From assembly GCA_030374765.1 (NCBI GenBank), contig JARGXX010000124.1, positions 1 through 54,859 of the forward strand: a DNA stretch of 54,859 bases, given 5' to 3'. The notes beneath the pieces were generated by a model. The model made no database searches and had not been told where the DNA came from. It saw only the letters and a program-made list of their open reading frames with translations. Of this stretch, positions 30,834 through 42,870 are shown in pieces. Every line of letters begins with the position of its first letter. Position 1 is the stretch's first letter. The position numbers were made by a program, and so were the translations under genes. This stretch comes from Agarophyton chilense. Its lineage: Eukaryota; Rhodophyta; Florideophyceae; Gracilariales; Gracilariaceae.

Positions 30834-31684
30834 CTTCTCCTTGACTGCTCCGCCGAGTCCAACACGGTCCACATTATTGTTGTGAAGACCTGGGCCAAGT
30901 GGTTTAGTGAAGAAGCCCGCATCATTGTCTTCACTTGGAACGTACGTCACATTTTTGTGGCTTTCCTTGACAAATTACCGAATGAAGTGCAACTTAACGT
31001 CAATGTGCTTAGCGCAACCCGAAGGACAGCGTTCACCAGTTGCCCAGTCAATGGCGCACTGGTTGTCCGAACGAATGGGCACAGCACCTTGCACCTTCTT
31101 TCCAATCTCCTTAAGCAAACGCTTTAACCAAATGGCCTCCTCACACGCAAGTTTCAAAGCATAATACTCGGCCTCGCCGGTAGACAAGGGCACCGAAGCC
31201 TGTTTCCTTGCGCCCTACATACATCTCGCTTTGCCAAGCTTCACTAAGAAACCAGACATGGAATTGGGATCACTTGTGTCCACAGCGTAGTCAGAGTCAA
31301 CGTACGCCTCCAGTTTCACCGTTCCAGATTGATAGGGCACACCATGTCCAGTTGTACCGCGAAGATAACGAAGAACCCGCTTTGCCGCCCCGAGTAAGTA
31401 GGCCGGGGGCGATTTCTGGAACCGAGCCAAGATTAGGGCGGGTGCTAATATATCCAACCGAGTTTTCAGTGCCAAGTACAAAAGTGATCTAATGATCTGC
31501 TGGTACAGCTGAGTATCCTGGATGGATTCGTCTTCCTCAGATGTCCACCCGGTAAAAAAGACTCTACCATAGGAGTGCACGCCGGTTTGGATCGCTGAAA
31601 ACAGAAATGGCGCAACACGCTTTCCGTGTCCAGTGACTGACCAATATACAGCGACACAGGTCGACCATCTGAATCTATAGTCCT
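30834..31684 (-). pseudogene. Copy E internal remnant (reverse transcriptase end and RNase H)
   Basis: Minus-strand family-1-like sequence covering the end of reverse transcriptase and RNase H: TSEEDESIQDTQLYQQ, YLRGTTGHGV, AYVDSDYAVDT, STGEAEYYAL and RSDNQCAIDWATGERCPSG. Broken by stops and frameshifts (for example near 31210 and 31560). Ends abruptly at about 31684 against family-2 RNase H in the opposite orientation, so everything upstream of this point in E is gone. Confidence 0.88.
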
Positions 31685-32068
31685 GCACTTTCTAGTGCTG
31701 AAGCTGAGTATTTGAGTCTGTGCAGTGGTTTCAAAGAGGCCATCTGGCTTAGGCGTTTGTGGAATGGCATCGGCATAGTCATTGGAGTAGATGTGGACGA
31801 TTCGGTAAAGTTGCTTGTTGAACCAACGCCTTTATATGTTGACAACCAAGGGTGCATTGACCTTGCCCGAAATGGCGTTGTCAAGAAGCGTACCAAGCAT
31901 ATCGACATTCGTTTTCACTTTACTCGAGAAGCTCTACGTGACAAGTCGATTGTGTTGTTCTACTGCCCTACCGATTGCATGACTGCCAATATGCTCAACA
32001 AACCAATTTGCCGTGTGAAGCTCAAGAGGTTCCGTGAAGACAGTGGCGTTCGACACCTAGACCTTTGA
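31685..32068 (+). pseudogene. Family-2 Copia RNase H end (upstream unit)
   Basis: Open frame in RNase H starting ALSSAEAEYLSL, then EAIWLRRL, YVDNQGCIDLA and KHIDIRFHFTRE, to a TGA at 32066-32068, followed by a polypurine tract and LTR. It is the 3' end of a unit lying upstream of the family-2 element at 33972, truncated on its left by the junction with copy E. Confidence 0.88.
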
Positions 32069-32078
32069 ATTCAGTGAC

Positions 32079-32088
32079 AGAGGGGGGG
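32079..32088 (+). other. Polypurine tract of family 2
   Basis: AGAGGGGGGG directly before the LTR at 32089. It shows that this LTR is the 3' LTR of the upstream unit. Confidence 0.85.
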
Positions 32089-32776
32089 TGTTGGCTGTTG
32101 ACCCTGTGCTGTCACTGAAAACCAAAAGTGCAGGGGAACATGGGCTGTTTTGGAGGGTGCCTCTGGAAAAGTGCATATGCGTGACAGTCGGATCTCAACG
32201 TGAACTCGGGCTGTGATTGGCTACTGCAAATGTGCACATGCAATGTGGTGTGTACAAGTGGTATGGCACTATTGGGTTTGTCTGTGGTACACGTGTGTAC
32301 GTGGTCTACGTGTACTACTGTGCACGCTGTTCAACATGTCCAGCTGGTGTTCTATGAACACATCTCACAAGGTGTAACGAATGTACTTGGAGAAGAGACG
32401 TGACATGTGTATTACAGGAGACTTGGTGTACTGTGCTGGAACGTGAATGTGTATGGAGGCGGATTGCAAGTAGTGTGTGCTGGCATATTGAATTTGTCCA
32501 CACGTCAGTGTAATTATGGGCTGTGCACTGTATATTGCCTTGTTGTGCGCTGCAATGAACATTGACTAGGGTTAATGTCATGCTTGAATATGATTGGTAG
32601 TATTGAGTGTCCCTGCTTTGTAGTCTAGGATTTACTTTGGGTTGGAGTCTAGACAGCTGACGTTTTGAAGTAGTATATAAGTGAAAGTTTGAGCGCCTCC
32701 AAGTAAATCCAAGCCAGAGCTGGCGAACTTCGTTTTCATTCCCTCAACCTTTCCTTCAGCATTTCCCAATCCAACA
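32089..32776 (+). repeat. Family-2 LTR shared by two units
   Basis: 688 bp with perfect terminal inverted repeat TGTTGG...CCAACA. Preceded by a polypurine tract and followed by a primer-binding site, so it is both the 3' LTR of the upstream unit and the 5' LTR of the downstream one. Includes TATATAAG near 32677 as a likely TATA box. Confidence 0.9.
32139..32276 (+). promoter_or_regulatory. Upstream LTR block shared with family 1
   Basis: Collinear with 20449-20587 of family 1 at roughly 75% identity by eye; includes GCATATGCG, ATCTCAACGTGAA and GATTGGCTACTGCAAATG. The rest of the two LTRs looks unrelated. Confidence 0.6.
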
Positions 32777-32790
32777 GGTTATGGGCCCAG
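32777..32790 (+). other. Primer-binding site of family 2
   Basis: GGTTATGGGCCCAG directly after the LTR, identical to family 1. Confidence 0.85.
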
Positions 32791-33971
32791 CCCCGCTGAC
32801 CTCTGCCGTATAGTTCGTCTCTCACCGCTGTCCCGCACCACCGTTCACCCGTTTCGCTGTTCTATTCTCTTCGTTTCCGCCGTAGTAGCCGTTTCGTCGG
32901 GTGTGTGACCGTAGCGTGGGTTGGTGTTGGTATTTTCTTTCGGTCTTGCGTTCCTCCCTGAGGGCATTGTGGTGGTAGTGGTTGGACGTTTTTATCGTGA
33001 TTGTGTTTGGGTGCTCGTTGTTGCCCGTGTTTGTCGATCGCTATCCGTTTCGTTTGGTCTCTCCTCTTTCGTTGTTTTGTGGATCCCCGCGTCGTGTTTG
33101 CGGGTTCTGATCGGAGAAATTGAGGACCGTGTTTGTTGAAGTCTGGACCTGTAGTTCTTGGCTCAGCGTTTGTGTGTGTTTGTGTGTTTGGTCTGCATCT
33201 TTGCCTGTGCGACGAGCGGTTGATCCGAGGTACTTTGGGTGATTCCTTGTACTCGGGGACGTTAGCCTGGCGGCTTGAACCAAAGCAGGTGTACTGTCAA
33301 GCGGGTTCCCCACTGGTCCTTTTAGGGCGGATAACAGTGACGGTCGAAAGATCTGGTTGAACTTTGCGGGTGCATTTGTGGACGGGGTGCCGTGGCGCAC
33401 TGCATTTGGCTGGTTGTTTGACTTTGTGTGTGAGCCCGACCTTTGTGGTTGGGCACTTGGACTGTTGTGAACAGCATCCATAAGGAGCTTTTGATCCGCT
33501 GTACGCGGGGAGGCGACGTTTCGAAGGCTGACCTCCTTTTCAGGATCAGGCCGCGTGCGATCTTCATTGATTGCTCGTTAGAAGCGTATCTTGGTGTTGA
33601 AGTAGCTTCGGTTTGGAGGTCGCGCTAGTTCCTGGAAGAGGCCAGAGAGAGCCAACTTGGTGAATGGATATCTTCGGTCGTTAACCATCTTCTGGAAGCC
33701 TCGTAAGGAGCAACGCGCCTTCTCCTTGTGACGTGGGAGGAGGTAGACTGCAGAAAACCGTTATCTACCCAGAAGAGCTCTGGGGGCCAGGGGTCCGACC
33801 TTTAGGGACGCGGGTATAGGAAGCCCTGCCAGTGCGCCCGCAGACTATTGTCTGTTCAATCTTGAAGAATTATTTGTTGTTTTTACTTTGTTGTTGTTGT
33901 CTGTTGTTGTTGTTAACTTGTCTATTGCTGTCAAGCCATCTCTCTCGGCCTCTTGTGACACTTTGCACAAC
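32791..33971 (+). promoter_or_regulatory. Family-2 5' leader with structured block
   Basis: About 1.2-kb noncoding leader. The part at 33697-33867 mirrors the family-1 block. Stems: CCTTCTCC (33718) with GGAGGAGG (33736); GTAGA with TCTAC; CCAGA with TCTGG; GCGGG (33810) with CCTGC (33825); CAGAC with GTCTG (33841-33854). Anchors: TTTAGGG (33801), CAGTGCGCCCG (33830), TTCAATC (33855). A GTCTTG/GTTGTT-rich stretch lies at 33876-33916 just before gag. Confidence 0.6.
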
Positions 33972-35633
33972 ATGGATTCGTTCAGTGGGGTGAAAATCGA
34001 AAAGCTGGTTGAGGATAACTTCCACGTATGGAAGCAGAAGATTGAGCTGCTGCTTGCACTCAAGGACCTCGACGGCCACCTCGACTCTGTTAGACCCACT
34101 GACGAAGATGAGCTGTCGACTTGGAAAAAGAAAGATGCCAAGGCCAGAGCTATTATTGGTCTCACACTCAGTGATGAGCATTTAGATCATGTGCGGGACG
34201 CCGACAACGCTGCCGATATGTGGAAAGCCATTTGCGATGTGTTCCAACGCAAGACTCTGCTCAACAAAATCAACGCCCGACGGTCCTTCTACTCTGCCAA
34301 GATGCGTGATGATGAGAAGATGCTACAGTTCATCAACCGTGTACGTCATCTGGCATCAGACCTGAAGTGTATGGACGTTGTTGTTGAGGAGGAGGACATC
34401 GCTATGGCCATCCTATGCGGACTTCCGGAAAGATTCGAGCACCTCATCGTCGCAATTGATACCACGATTGGCGATCGTCAACTCACTCTAGAGTTTGTGA
34501 AGAGTCGTCTGCTGCAAGAAGAGCAGCGAATGAACGATCGTGCCAAGGAGGAGCCTGGTGGAAGTGAGGCAGCTTTGGTTGGCAGGCAGTCGCGATGGAA
34601 GAACATCGAGTGTCATTATTGTCATAAGAAGGGTCATATCCAGAGAAACTGTTTCAAGAAGCAACGTGATGGGGCTAACAGGAATCAGGTCGGTGCTGCT
34701 CACCCAACTGTCAATACTGAGCTCAGCGATGAGCGAGGTACGGGTGGCAACGACTCTGACTTTGTATGTCTCATTGCTACCGGCTCTGATAAAGCCACGA
34801 AGACTGACTGGATTGTTGACTCTGGGGCTACTGCCCACATGACTTTTGACGAATCCATGTTCCAAACATATGATAGTAAGGTGTCTTCTGGCGTTAGCAT
34901 CGGTAATGATTCCAAACTAGAGTCTGTTGGTCGCGGTAGTGTGGAGCTTGATTTGATTGTGGAAGGGTCAAAACGAAGGTGCCAGCTGAAGCATGTTGTT
35001 TATGTACCGAATTTAAGATACCATTTGCTTTCTGTATCGGCGAATTGTGATGTGGGGTGCAAAGTAGTGTTTGAAAAAGAGAAGGTATGTGTATACAAGG
35101 GGTCAAAAGTGGTTGCCTTGGGGCGCCGCGTCAAAGGCCTATACTACCTTTGCACTGCTGCACACCATTGTACAGATGTAAACAGCGCACTTGTGTCGGA
35201 CTTGTCACTATGGCATGCTCGAATGGCTCATGTGAATGTGGATGGTATCAAGCATATGGCTCGAAACAAGGTTGTGTCAGGGCTCAATGTAGACGTTGCG
35301 CAGGATTCAGATGTGTGTGGCTCATGTATAGTAGGAAAAGCAACCCGTGCTACGACTCTCAAGCAAGGGGGGGAACGAGCAAAACACGTACTGGAACTTG
35401 TTCACTCCGATGTGTCAGGTCCAGTAAGTGTGAAATCCTTGGGAGGCTCGCACTACTTCGTCACATTCATCGATGATCACAGTCGTTTCTGCTTCTTCTA
35501 CATGCTCAAAACTAAGGATGAGGTGTTCCAGATGTTTCTAAGGTGGCTCAAGTTTGTTCAAAACCAAACCGGCAGACAAATGAAAACCATTACCGCACGG
35601 GAGTGTGTGCTCAAAGCATTGCGCACTGACAAC
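33972..35633 (+). pseudogene. Family-2 Copia Gag-Pol, first 554 codons
   Basis: ATG 33972; the frame is also open upstream but without an ATG. Gag about 1-200 (UBN2-type); CCHC C214-C227 (CHYCHKKGHIQRNC); protease DSG 283-285; integrase zinc residues H415, H420, C449, C452; integrase D480 (VHSDVSGP) and D553 (LRTDN). Uninterrupted until the 19-kb cluster cuts it one codon after D553. It resumes in phase at 54642. No damage apart from the insertion, so the element was intact, or nearly so, when hit. Confidence 0.93.
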
Positions 35634-36308
35634 TCACAACGTGAGCGCAGGTTAGGTAAAGGAAAAGGAAGAAGAGGGGGAAAAGACGAGAAGAAGAGAA
35701 AAATAAAAGAAGAGAAACAAAGGAAGGTAGTCAGCCTTGACAATTTACTTCGATCGTTGGCGACCGTCATTGAAAACTATATCTACCTCGCACGCAGTTC
35801 CGCCGCCGGTGCTGACCGTCGGCGGGTCACCCACGTCTCACACCTTGCCACTGTGCGACGAGGAGTTGCGCGCCAAAACAATTTCAAACATGAAGCATAT
35901 CAAATAAAAACTCAAAAAAAATCATCCAAAGTGGTGCGCCAGTGCCAACCACCCCGCGCAGCCCAGATTCGGCTGTTACGGCCAAACCCCGTATCCAGCC
36001 CACATTCGCACATTCTCTCCAACTGCATAGCCCGTGCTCATTCAGCGCTCTCGTCCAATCAAATCGCTCCACTTGGGCCGAAGCCCCAACACGCCCCATT
36101 AGAACCAGACCACTTGTCCATACCACGTTGCATGAGGGCATTTGCAGTAGCCAATCAGATGGCCGTTTCACGTTGAGATTGAGATGAGGCGCATATGCGT
36201 TTTTCCGCGGAGGGTGCCCAAAAGTGCCCATGCTTAAATCCACTTTTTGTTTTCCACTATTTCCAACACTCCAAAGGGCTTGGGGGCACAGTCGACCAAA
36301 CCTCAACA
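35634..36308 (-). repeat. LTR a (left outer LTR of cluster)
   Basis: 675 bp, with the same eight-A run as the LTR at 5924-6598. Left neighbour is the ACAAC duplication. Confidence 0.95.
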
Positions 36309-37015
36309 CTCCTCCTCGACTGGTCGGCCAAGTCCAACACGGTCCGCGTTATTGTTGTGAAGACCTGGGCCAAGTGGTTTAGTTAAGAAGTCCGCATCAT
36401 TGTCTTCACTTGGAACGTACGTCACATTGATGTGACAATCCTTGACTAGTTCCCGAACGAAGTGCAACTTAACGTCAATGTGCTTAGCGCGACCCGACGG
36501 ACAGCGTTCACCAGTTGCCCAGTCAATGGCGCACTGGTTGTCCGAACGAATGGGCACAGCACCTTGCACTTTCCATCCAATCTCCTTAAGCACACGCTTC
36601 AACCAAATGACCTCCTGACACGCAAGCGTCAAAGCATAATACTCGGCCTCGCCGGTAGACAACGCCACCGAAGCCTGTTTTCTTGCGCCCCACATACATG
36701 TCGCTTTGCCAAGCTTCACTAAGAAACCAGACATTGACTTGCGATCACGCGTGTCCGCAGCGTAGTCAGAGTCAACGTACGCCTCCAGTTTCACCATGCC
36801 AGAGTGATAGTGCACACCATGTTCAGTTGTACCGCGAAGGTAACGAAGAACCCGCTTTGCTGCCTTGTGACAGTAGGCCGTGGGCGATTTCTGAAAACGA
36901 GCCAAGATTAGGACGGGTGCTAATATATCCAACCGAGTTCTCAGTGCCAAATACAAAAGCGATCCAATGATCTGCTGGTACAGCTGAGTATCCTGGATGG
37001 ATTTGTCTTTCTCAG
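36303..37015 (-). pseudogene. X piece: family-1 polyprotein C-terminus
   Basis: Encodes the last 235 or so residues (from KDKSIQDTQLYQQ through RNase H to the LTR-borne stop), then stops at CTCAG (37011-37015) where LTR b begins in the opposite orientation. The missing upstream part is found, inverted, as C. At the marker where D and Z read GCACACTGG, this piece reads GCGCACTGG like copies A and B. Confidence 0.93.
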
Positions 37016-37689
37016 TGTTGAGGTTTGGTCGACTGTGCCCCCAAGCCCTTTGGAGTGTTGGAAATAGTGGAAAACAAAAAGTGGATTTAAGCATGGGCAC
37101 TTTTGGGCACCCTCCGCGGAAAAACGCATATGCGCCTCATCTCAATCTCAACGTGAAACGGCCATCTGATTGGCTACTGCAAATGCCCTCATGCAACGTG
37201 GTATGGACAAGTGGTCTGGTTCTAATGGGGCGTGTTGGGGCTTCGGCCCAAGTGGAGCGATTTGATTGGACGAGAGCGCTGAATGAGCACGGGCTATGCA
37301 GTTGGAGAGAATGTGCGAATGTGGGCTGGATACGGGGTTTGGCCGTAACAGCCGAATCTGGGCTGCGCGGGGTGGTTGGCACTGGCGCACCACTTTGGAT
37401 GATTTTTTTGAGTTTTTATTTGATATGCTTCATGTTTGAAATTGTTTTGGCGCGCAACTCCTCGTCGCACAGTGGCAAGGTGTGAGACGTGGGTGACCCG
37501 CCGACGGTCAGCACCGGCGGCGGAACTGCGTGCGAGGTAGATATAGTTTTCAATGACGGTCGCCAACGATCGAAGTAAATTGTGAAGGCTGACTACCTTC
37601 CTTTGTTTCTCTTCTTTTATTTTTCTCTTCTTCTCGTCTTTTCCCCCTCTTCTTCCTTTTCCTTTACCTAACCTGCGCTCACGTTGTGA
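37016..37689 (+). repeat. LTR b
   Basis: 674-bp plus-strand family-1 LTR preceded by CTCAG and followed by a primer site. It is the 5' LTR of internal segment C. Confidence 0.95.
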
Positions 37690-37703
37690 GGTTATGGGCC
37701 CAG
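37690..37703 (+). other. Primer-binding site of segment C
   Basis: GGTTATGGGCCCAG directly after LTR b. Confidence 0.85.
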
Positions 37704-38078
37704 AGCGTCGACTCTTCGCAGACGTCACGCTCTACTAACATTTATTTGGATTCAAGAAGATTCCCTACTGCGACAGGTGCGCGATCTACGACTAACGCTC
37801 ATCTGGATTCAAGAAGTTATTTTGTTTTGCGACAGGCGTGTACCCTGCGGACTTCCTCCTTGGTGGCGAAAACATATCGCGTTTGTTAGTACCCCCTTGG
37901 CACGAGACCGGGAAGTCTGCCAAATCCTGCTCTCCGTCCGTAGAGTACGGAGGTCGATGAATTGGGCTTGGAAGTGTAGGAGCAACCGTACTACACCGCA
38001 CGACCGCGCTACTTTCCCGCAAGAGGCTAGCTTGGGTCAACTGGGGGAAGTGTATCTTGACGACACCCCTCCTTGGGA

Positions 38079-38262
38079 CGCCTCGTAGGGACTAAAAGCG
38101 CCGGACTCTGAAGTGCGCAGAGTTCGGTAGGTAATCAAAGCGTACCTCACCTGGAGAGAGTAACCAGGGTCCAGGGGATCATCCTTTAGGGTAGCGGAGG
38201 TAGTTTCTCCCGCCAGTGCGCCCGCCTACCTCGAGCAAGTCTCGGTAGGTTCAATCAAGAAG
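38079..38262 (+). promoter_or_regulatory. Structured 5' leader block of segment C
   Basis: Near-identical copy of the block at 21436-21619. Here the shared CCTCGTAGGGA string is intact, while copy B reads CCTCGCAGGGA. Confidence 0.6.
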
Positions 38263-38602
38263 TTTCAACCCGAAGTCGAGAAGTTTGTCTGTTCCGGGTA
38301 CGCCTTCTGCCACTGCCCGTGAGTATACTCCAAGCGTGGGAGCACCCGAGCTCCGCTTGTGATCGCGTACGAGACGCGTCTCGGTGAGCGTTGCAGGCTA
38401 CGTCAAAAGTCTCCGCTGTCGTCCTCGCTGTCGAACGTTTGAGTTGGGATACTCCGTTCGGGCAAGCTCGGCCACGAATTCATCACTGCTCGTGGCCCTT
38501 TTCTTAAACTTCCCAAGGCATTGAGTCCCTCACTCTGCTTCCCTCTACTAATTAATTTCGTTTGGTTCCGTTCTATCTGCTTCGTGGATAACAGACTGAA
38601 AT

Positions 38603-41600
38603 ATGTCGGACACGGAAATGGAATCCGAAAGTACTACCGGGATGAAAATCCCTCGTTTTCATGGAAGGCGTGGTGATGATTATGCCCTATGGCGCCATCG
38701 CCTTCGTGCTGCATGCCGTGTTAAAGGTGTGTGGAACGTTGTGGAATCCGATTCTGGATATTCAGCAACTACTGAAGCAACATCGGATACCGCTATTGAT
38801 AGCGCTCGAGTTGTCGCCAAGCGCGAGAAGGCATGTGGAATCATAATATGCGCCTTGGGTGATGCGCCACTTCGTGTGGTCATGGATGTCGACGACGACC
38901 CGGCGCGCATGCTCGCATTACTTGATGCACGGTATGCGTCCAATCGTACTGTATCCAGAATTGCTGTGCAGACTCAACTATTCCGTATGGGATACAATGG
39001 TCAGAATATGTCAGGCTATGTGGACCAGTACACGGCGTTATTTGCTCAGTTAGAGCGCATGGGAAAGGATGCGGCAGTACCCGAGTCGCACAAAGCTCCC
39101 ATGTTACTTGCTTCTATTGATCCCAATTGCACACTGGAGTCTACTGCTGCAGCTCTTCGAACCAAGGATATCGCTGAGCTTACATGGGACTACGTGGCCA
39201 CGACCCTCATAGATGAATACAACGCGAAACAGGTGTCTGCAAGGCCGTCTGGACGTAGTTCACGTCGCAAGAAGAAGGGCAGGAAAAAATCTGGTCGACA
39301 TTCTGAATCGACTAATCGTACCCGCAGTAGTGCAAACAACGAAGATGAGGAGTCTGATGGTCACTCCGACATTGAGTTTACTGCTCGTGCACTTGCTGCC
39401 GCCTTGAGATCGTCATCATTTGATCGTTCTGGATCGAGCAATGGACATCATTGCGACTTCTGTGATCGCGATGGACACACACAAGATCGTTGCTTTATGA
39501 ATCCGGACAACCCGGACAACCACTTGCCGCAGAGTATCCTCGATAAACTGTCGCCACAACCCAAGCGAATGGGTGGCAGTAGTGGTAGAAGCGCCTCGAG
39601 CAAGTCTTCTGGAAAGTCTGGAAAAATCGAAATTGCTGGTGCAACTGTGGAAAGGACCACTATAGTTCCGCCGAATGACCTGAGTACCTACGCAGACAGC
39701 GGTGCGACAGTACATTGCTTCCATTCTGTTTGTGCGTTCGTGCCCGGTTCACTTGAACCTTGCGACGAAAGGACAGTGATGCTTGCCGATAACACATCTG
39801 TTGTATCTAAACAACGCGGAGAGGTGATCATTCCTTTGGACAATGCGAACATACGTCTGAGTGATGCCCTACTGACCCCCGCTCTGGGATACAACTTGGT
39901 TTCAACCGGGTGTTTGGCCGACAAAGGTATTGAGTCGCTCTTCGGTCGTCATAGTGTACGTTTGACGCTAGAGTCAAATGGTTTTGAGGTGGGCATTGGT
40001 GATCGTGACAAGGTATCTCGCATGTACACACTGCCTCAACCTTTAGGGCATGCTGGCGTGGAACTTGCGCTTTCGACAAAGTCTACGGAGACTCAACTGT
40101 GGCACCGACGACTGGCTCACATCAACCAACGTGATCTGCAACATGTACACAAGTACGCAGATGGAGTGCCGCACTTGTGTGACATGGAGGAGGTATGCCG
40201 AGCATGTCGACTTGGCAAGGCTCATAAGCTTCCGTTCCCAGGTCACTTTGAACATGCATCCGCGGTTGGTGACATTGTGCACTCGGATATTGTAGGTCCT
40301 CTGGAAAAGTCTTTTCCGGAAAAGTTTCAATATGCATGTACATTCCTCGATGATCACTCACGGTATGTGTTCCTAGGTCTGGTGATCCATCGCAGTGCTC
40401 TTAGTGATGTGTTTGTGGGTATTGCGGCAAAGTTTAAGCAGCTTGGAGGAGTGCATATCAAAAGTTTGCACTCGGACGGTGCAGAAGAATATATTGCCCT
40501 GCAAGAGAACTTGGCAGCAGAACATGGCCTCACTTCTTTCTCTGCTCCATACACCCCCGAACACAACGCTATAGCTGAGCGCATCAATCGTACCATGGTG
40601 GAAGCTGCTCGATCGTTGCTGATCCAAGCCGATCTACCAGAATGTTTGTGGCCATATGCGCTGAAACATGTTATCTTTGTGCGTAATCGAGTGCAACATT
40701 CTACTGTTAACAACAGTCCCTACTTTCTGGTAACTGGAAATAAACCTTTGTTGAAGCACGTGCGTGTGTTTGGATGCACTGCATTCGTGCTAAGGACTCC
40801 GCGTGGACCCAAGTTCGAGTCTCGTGCACTTGAGGGAGTGTACTTGGAGACTCTTGAGCATGGTGTGTACAAGGTACTCGTCGTTGATAATGATGGTACT
40901 CCGCGTATTATTGAGTCACGACATGTTACTTTTGATGAATCCAAGTTCCCTGGCGCATCATCTCTTGCCAACTACATGGATGATGAAAGTGCGTCAGATG
41001 CTGACTATAGCTCTGATATGGGATTATGTGATAGCATTGATGACGAATCGGATACCTTCTCCGTGGATAATGTTGAGGAGGAGGTGGTTCATGACGGATC
41101 CTCGCACCTGATTCCAACACTCAGGCAGTCGGAGTCAGACTCCGGCAGCAATGAAGACGATGCACAGGATTCCGAAAGTGATGACGAAAGTGCTGCTGAT
41201 GACCTTGATACATCTGCCAACGCTGATACGGAACCACGCTACCCGCGGCGCACGCGCCGTCAACCTCTGAGGTGGTTCATGGCAGGGTCTGCTCACTGTA
41301 CATCGCAAGTCAAAGTCACTACTAGTGATGAGCCCTCACTCAAGGAGGCAATGTCCGCCAGTGCGGAGGAGCGTACCATGTGGCAAGCAGCCGTCGATGA
41401 AGAGTTTTCATCATTGGAGTCGAAGCAAACTTGGAAACCTGATGACTCTCCTGCTTCACAACCACTACCAACTCACGTCATACTGAAGGTAAAGCGCAAT
41501 GCTGATGGGTCAGTTGAACGTTTTAAGGCTCGTGTTGTAGCCGGTGGAAACCACCAAACATATGGTCAGGACTACATGGAGACTTATGCACCAGTTGTTT

Positions 41601-42196
41601 CGTTCTCTTTGGTTCGCATATTCTTGTATCTGACGTTATGCTTGCGCATGTATGTGGTACAGGTGGATGTGAAGACTGCGTTTCTCAATGGCGAACTTGA
41701 GGAAGATGTGTGGATCATGTCACCTCGAGGTATACCTGGCGTGACTTCACGATGCTTCAAATTGCTCAAGGCTATCTATGGACTGAAGCAAGCGCACTTG
41801 GCATGGCACAACAAACTATGCGAGGATATGAAAAGCATATGTTTTGAAGAGTTACCGAGTGCACCTTGCGTGTTTCGCCGCCAAAACGAGAGCAATGAGG
41901 ATGCGTTCGTGCTAGTTTATGTGGATGACTTGCTAATATTCACAACTTCTGCCATGGAACGTGATGCGATTTTGGAGGAGCTTAAGTCGTTTTACGAGCT
42001 GCGTGTGGCGGACGAAGTGAACTTGTACCTCGGCGTTGAATTCAAATGGACTTTAGATTCAGATGGTCGACCTGTGTCGCTGTATCTTGGTCAGTCACTG
42101 TACACGGAAAGCGTGTTGCGCCGTTTCGGGTTTCAGCGATCCAAGCCGGCATGCACCCCTATGGTAGAATCTTTTTTTACCGGGTGGACATCTGAG
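38603..42196 (+). pseudogene. Segment C: family-1 polyprotein lacking its C-terminus
   Basis: Open from ATG to residue 1198 (FTGWTSE), covering Gag, protease, integrase and reverse transcriptase, then ends at CTGAG (42192-42196) against LTR c. The frame runs on through LTR c as a meaningless 132-codon extension to 42592. RNase H is missing, so the copy is defective. Carries Phe259 (TTT), as D does, where A, B and Z have Ser. Confidence 0.93.
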
Positions 42197-42870
42197 TCAC
42201 AACGTGAGCGCAGGTTAGGTAAAGGAAAAGGAAGAAGACGGGGAAAAGACGAGAAGAAGAGAAAAATAAAAGAAGAGAAACAAAGGAAGGTAGTCAGCCT
42301 TGACAATTTACTTCGATCGTTGGCGACCGTCATTGAAAACTATATCTACCTCGCACGCAGTTCCGCCGCCGGTGCTGACCGTCGGCGGGTCACCCACGTC
42401 TCACACCTTGCCACTGTGCGACGAGGAGTTGCGCGCCAAAACAATTTCAAACATGAAGCATATCAAATAAAAACTCAAAAAAATCATCCAAAGTGGTGCG
42501 CCAGTGCCAACCACCCCGCGCAGCCCAGATTCGGCTGTTACGGCCAAACCCCGTATCCAGCCCACATTCGCACATTCTCTCCAACTGCATAGCCCGTGCT
42601 CATTCAGCGCTCTCGTCCAATCAAATCGCTCCACTTGGGCCGAAGCCCCAACACGCCCCATTAGAACCAGACCACTTGTCCATACCACGTTGCATGAGGG
42701 CATTTGCAGTAGCCAATCAGATGGCCGTTTCACGTTGAGATTGAGATGAGGCGCATATGCGTTTTTCCGCGGAGGGTGCCCAAAAGTGCCCATGCTTAAA
42801 TCCACTTTTTGTTTTCCACTATTTCCAACACTCCAAAGGGCTTGGGGGCACAGTCGACCAAACCTCAACA
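42197..42870 (-). repeat. LTR c
   Basis: 674-bp minus-strand LTR; 3' LTR of D. Private change GAAGACGGGG in place of GAAGAGGGGG. Left neighbour CTGAG is the complement of the CTCAG beside LTR b. Confidence 0.95.

Noticed and set aside
33888..33971. Upstream extension of family-2 Gag with a hydrophobic start
   Set aside because: It begins at a non-ATG codon inside a GTT-rich repeat; ATG 33972 begins the recognisable Gag sequence.
42197..42592. Fusion of polyprotein C to an LTR-encoded basic tail as a novel protein
   Set aside because: Accidental read-through into antisense LTR sequence created by the insertion and inversion; it lacks RNase H and has no sign of selection.
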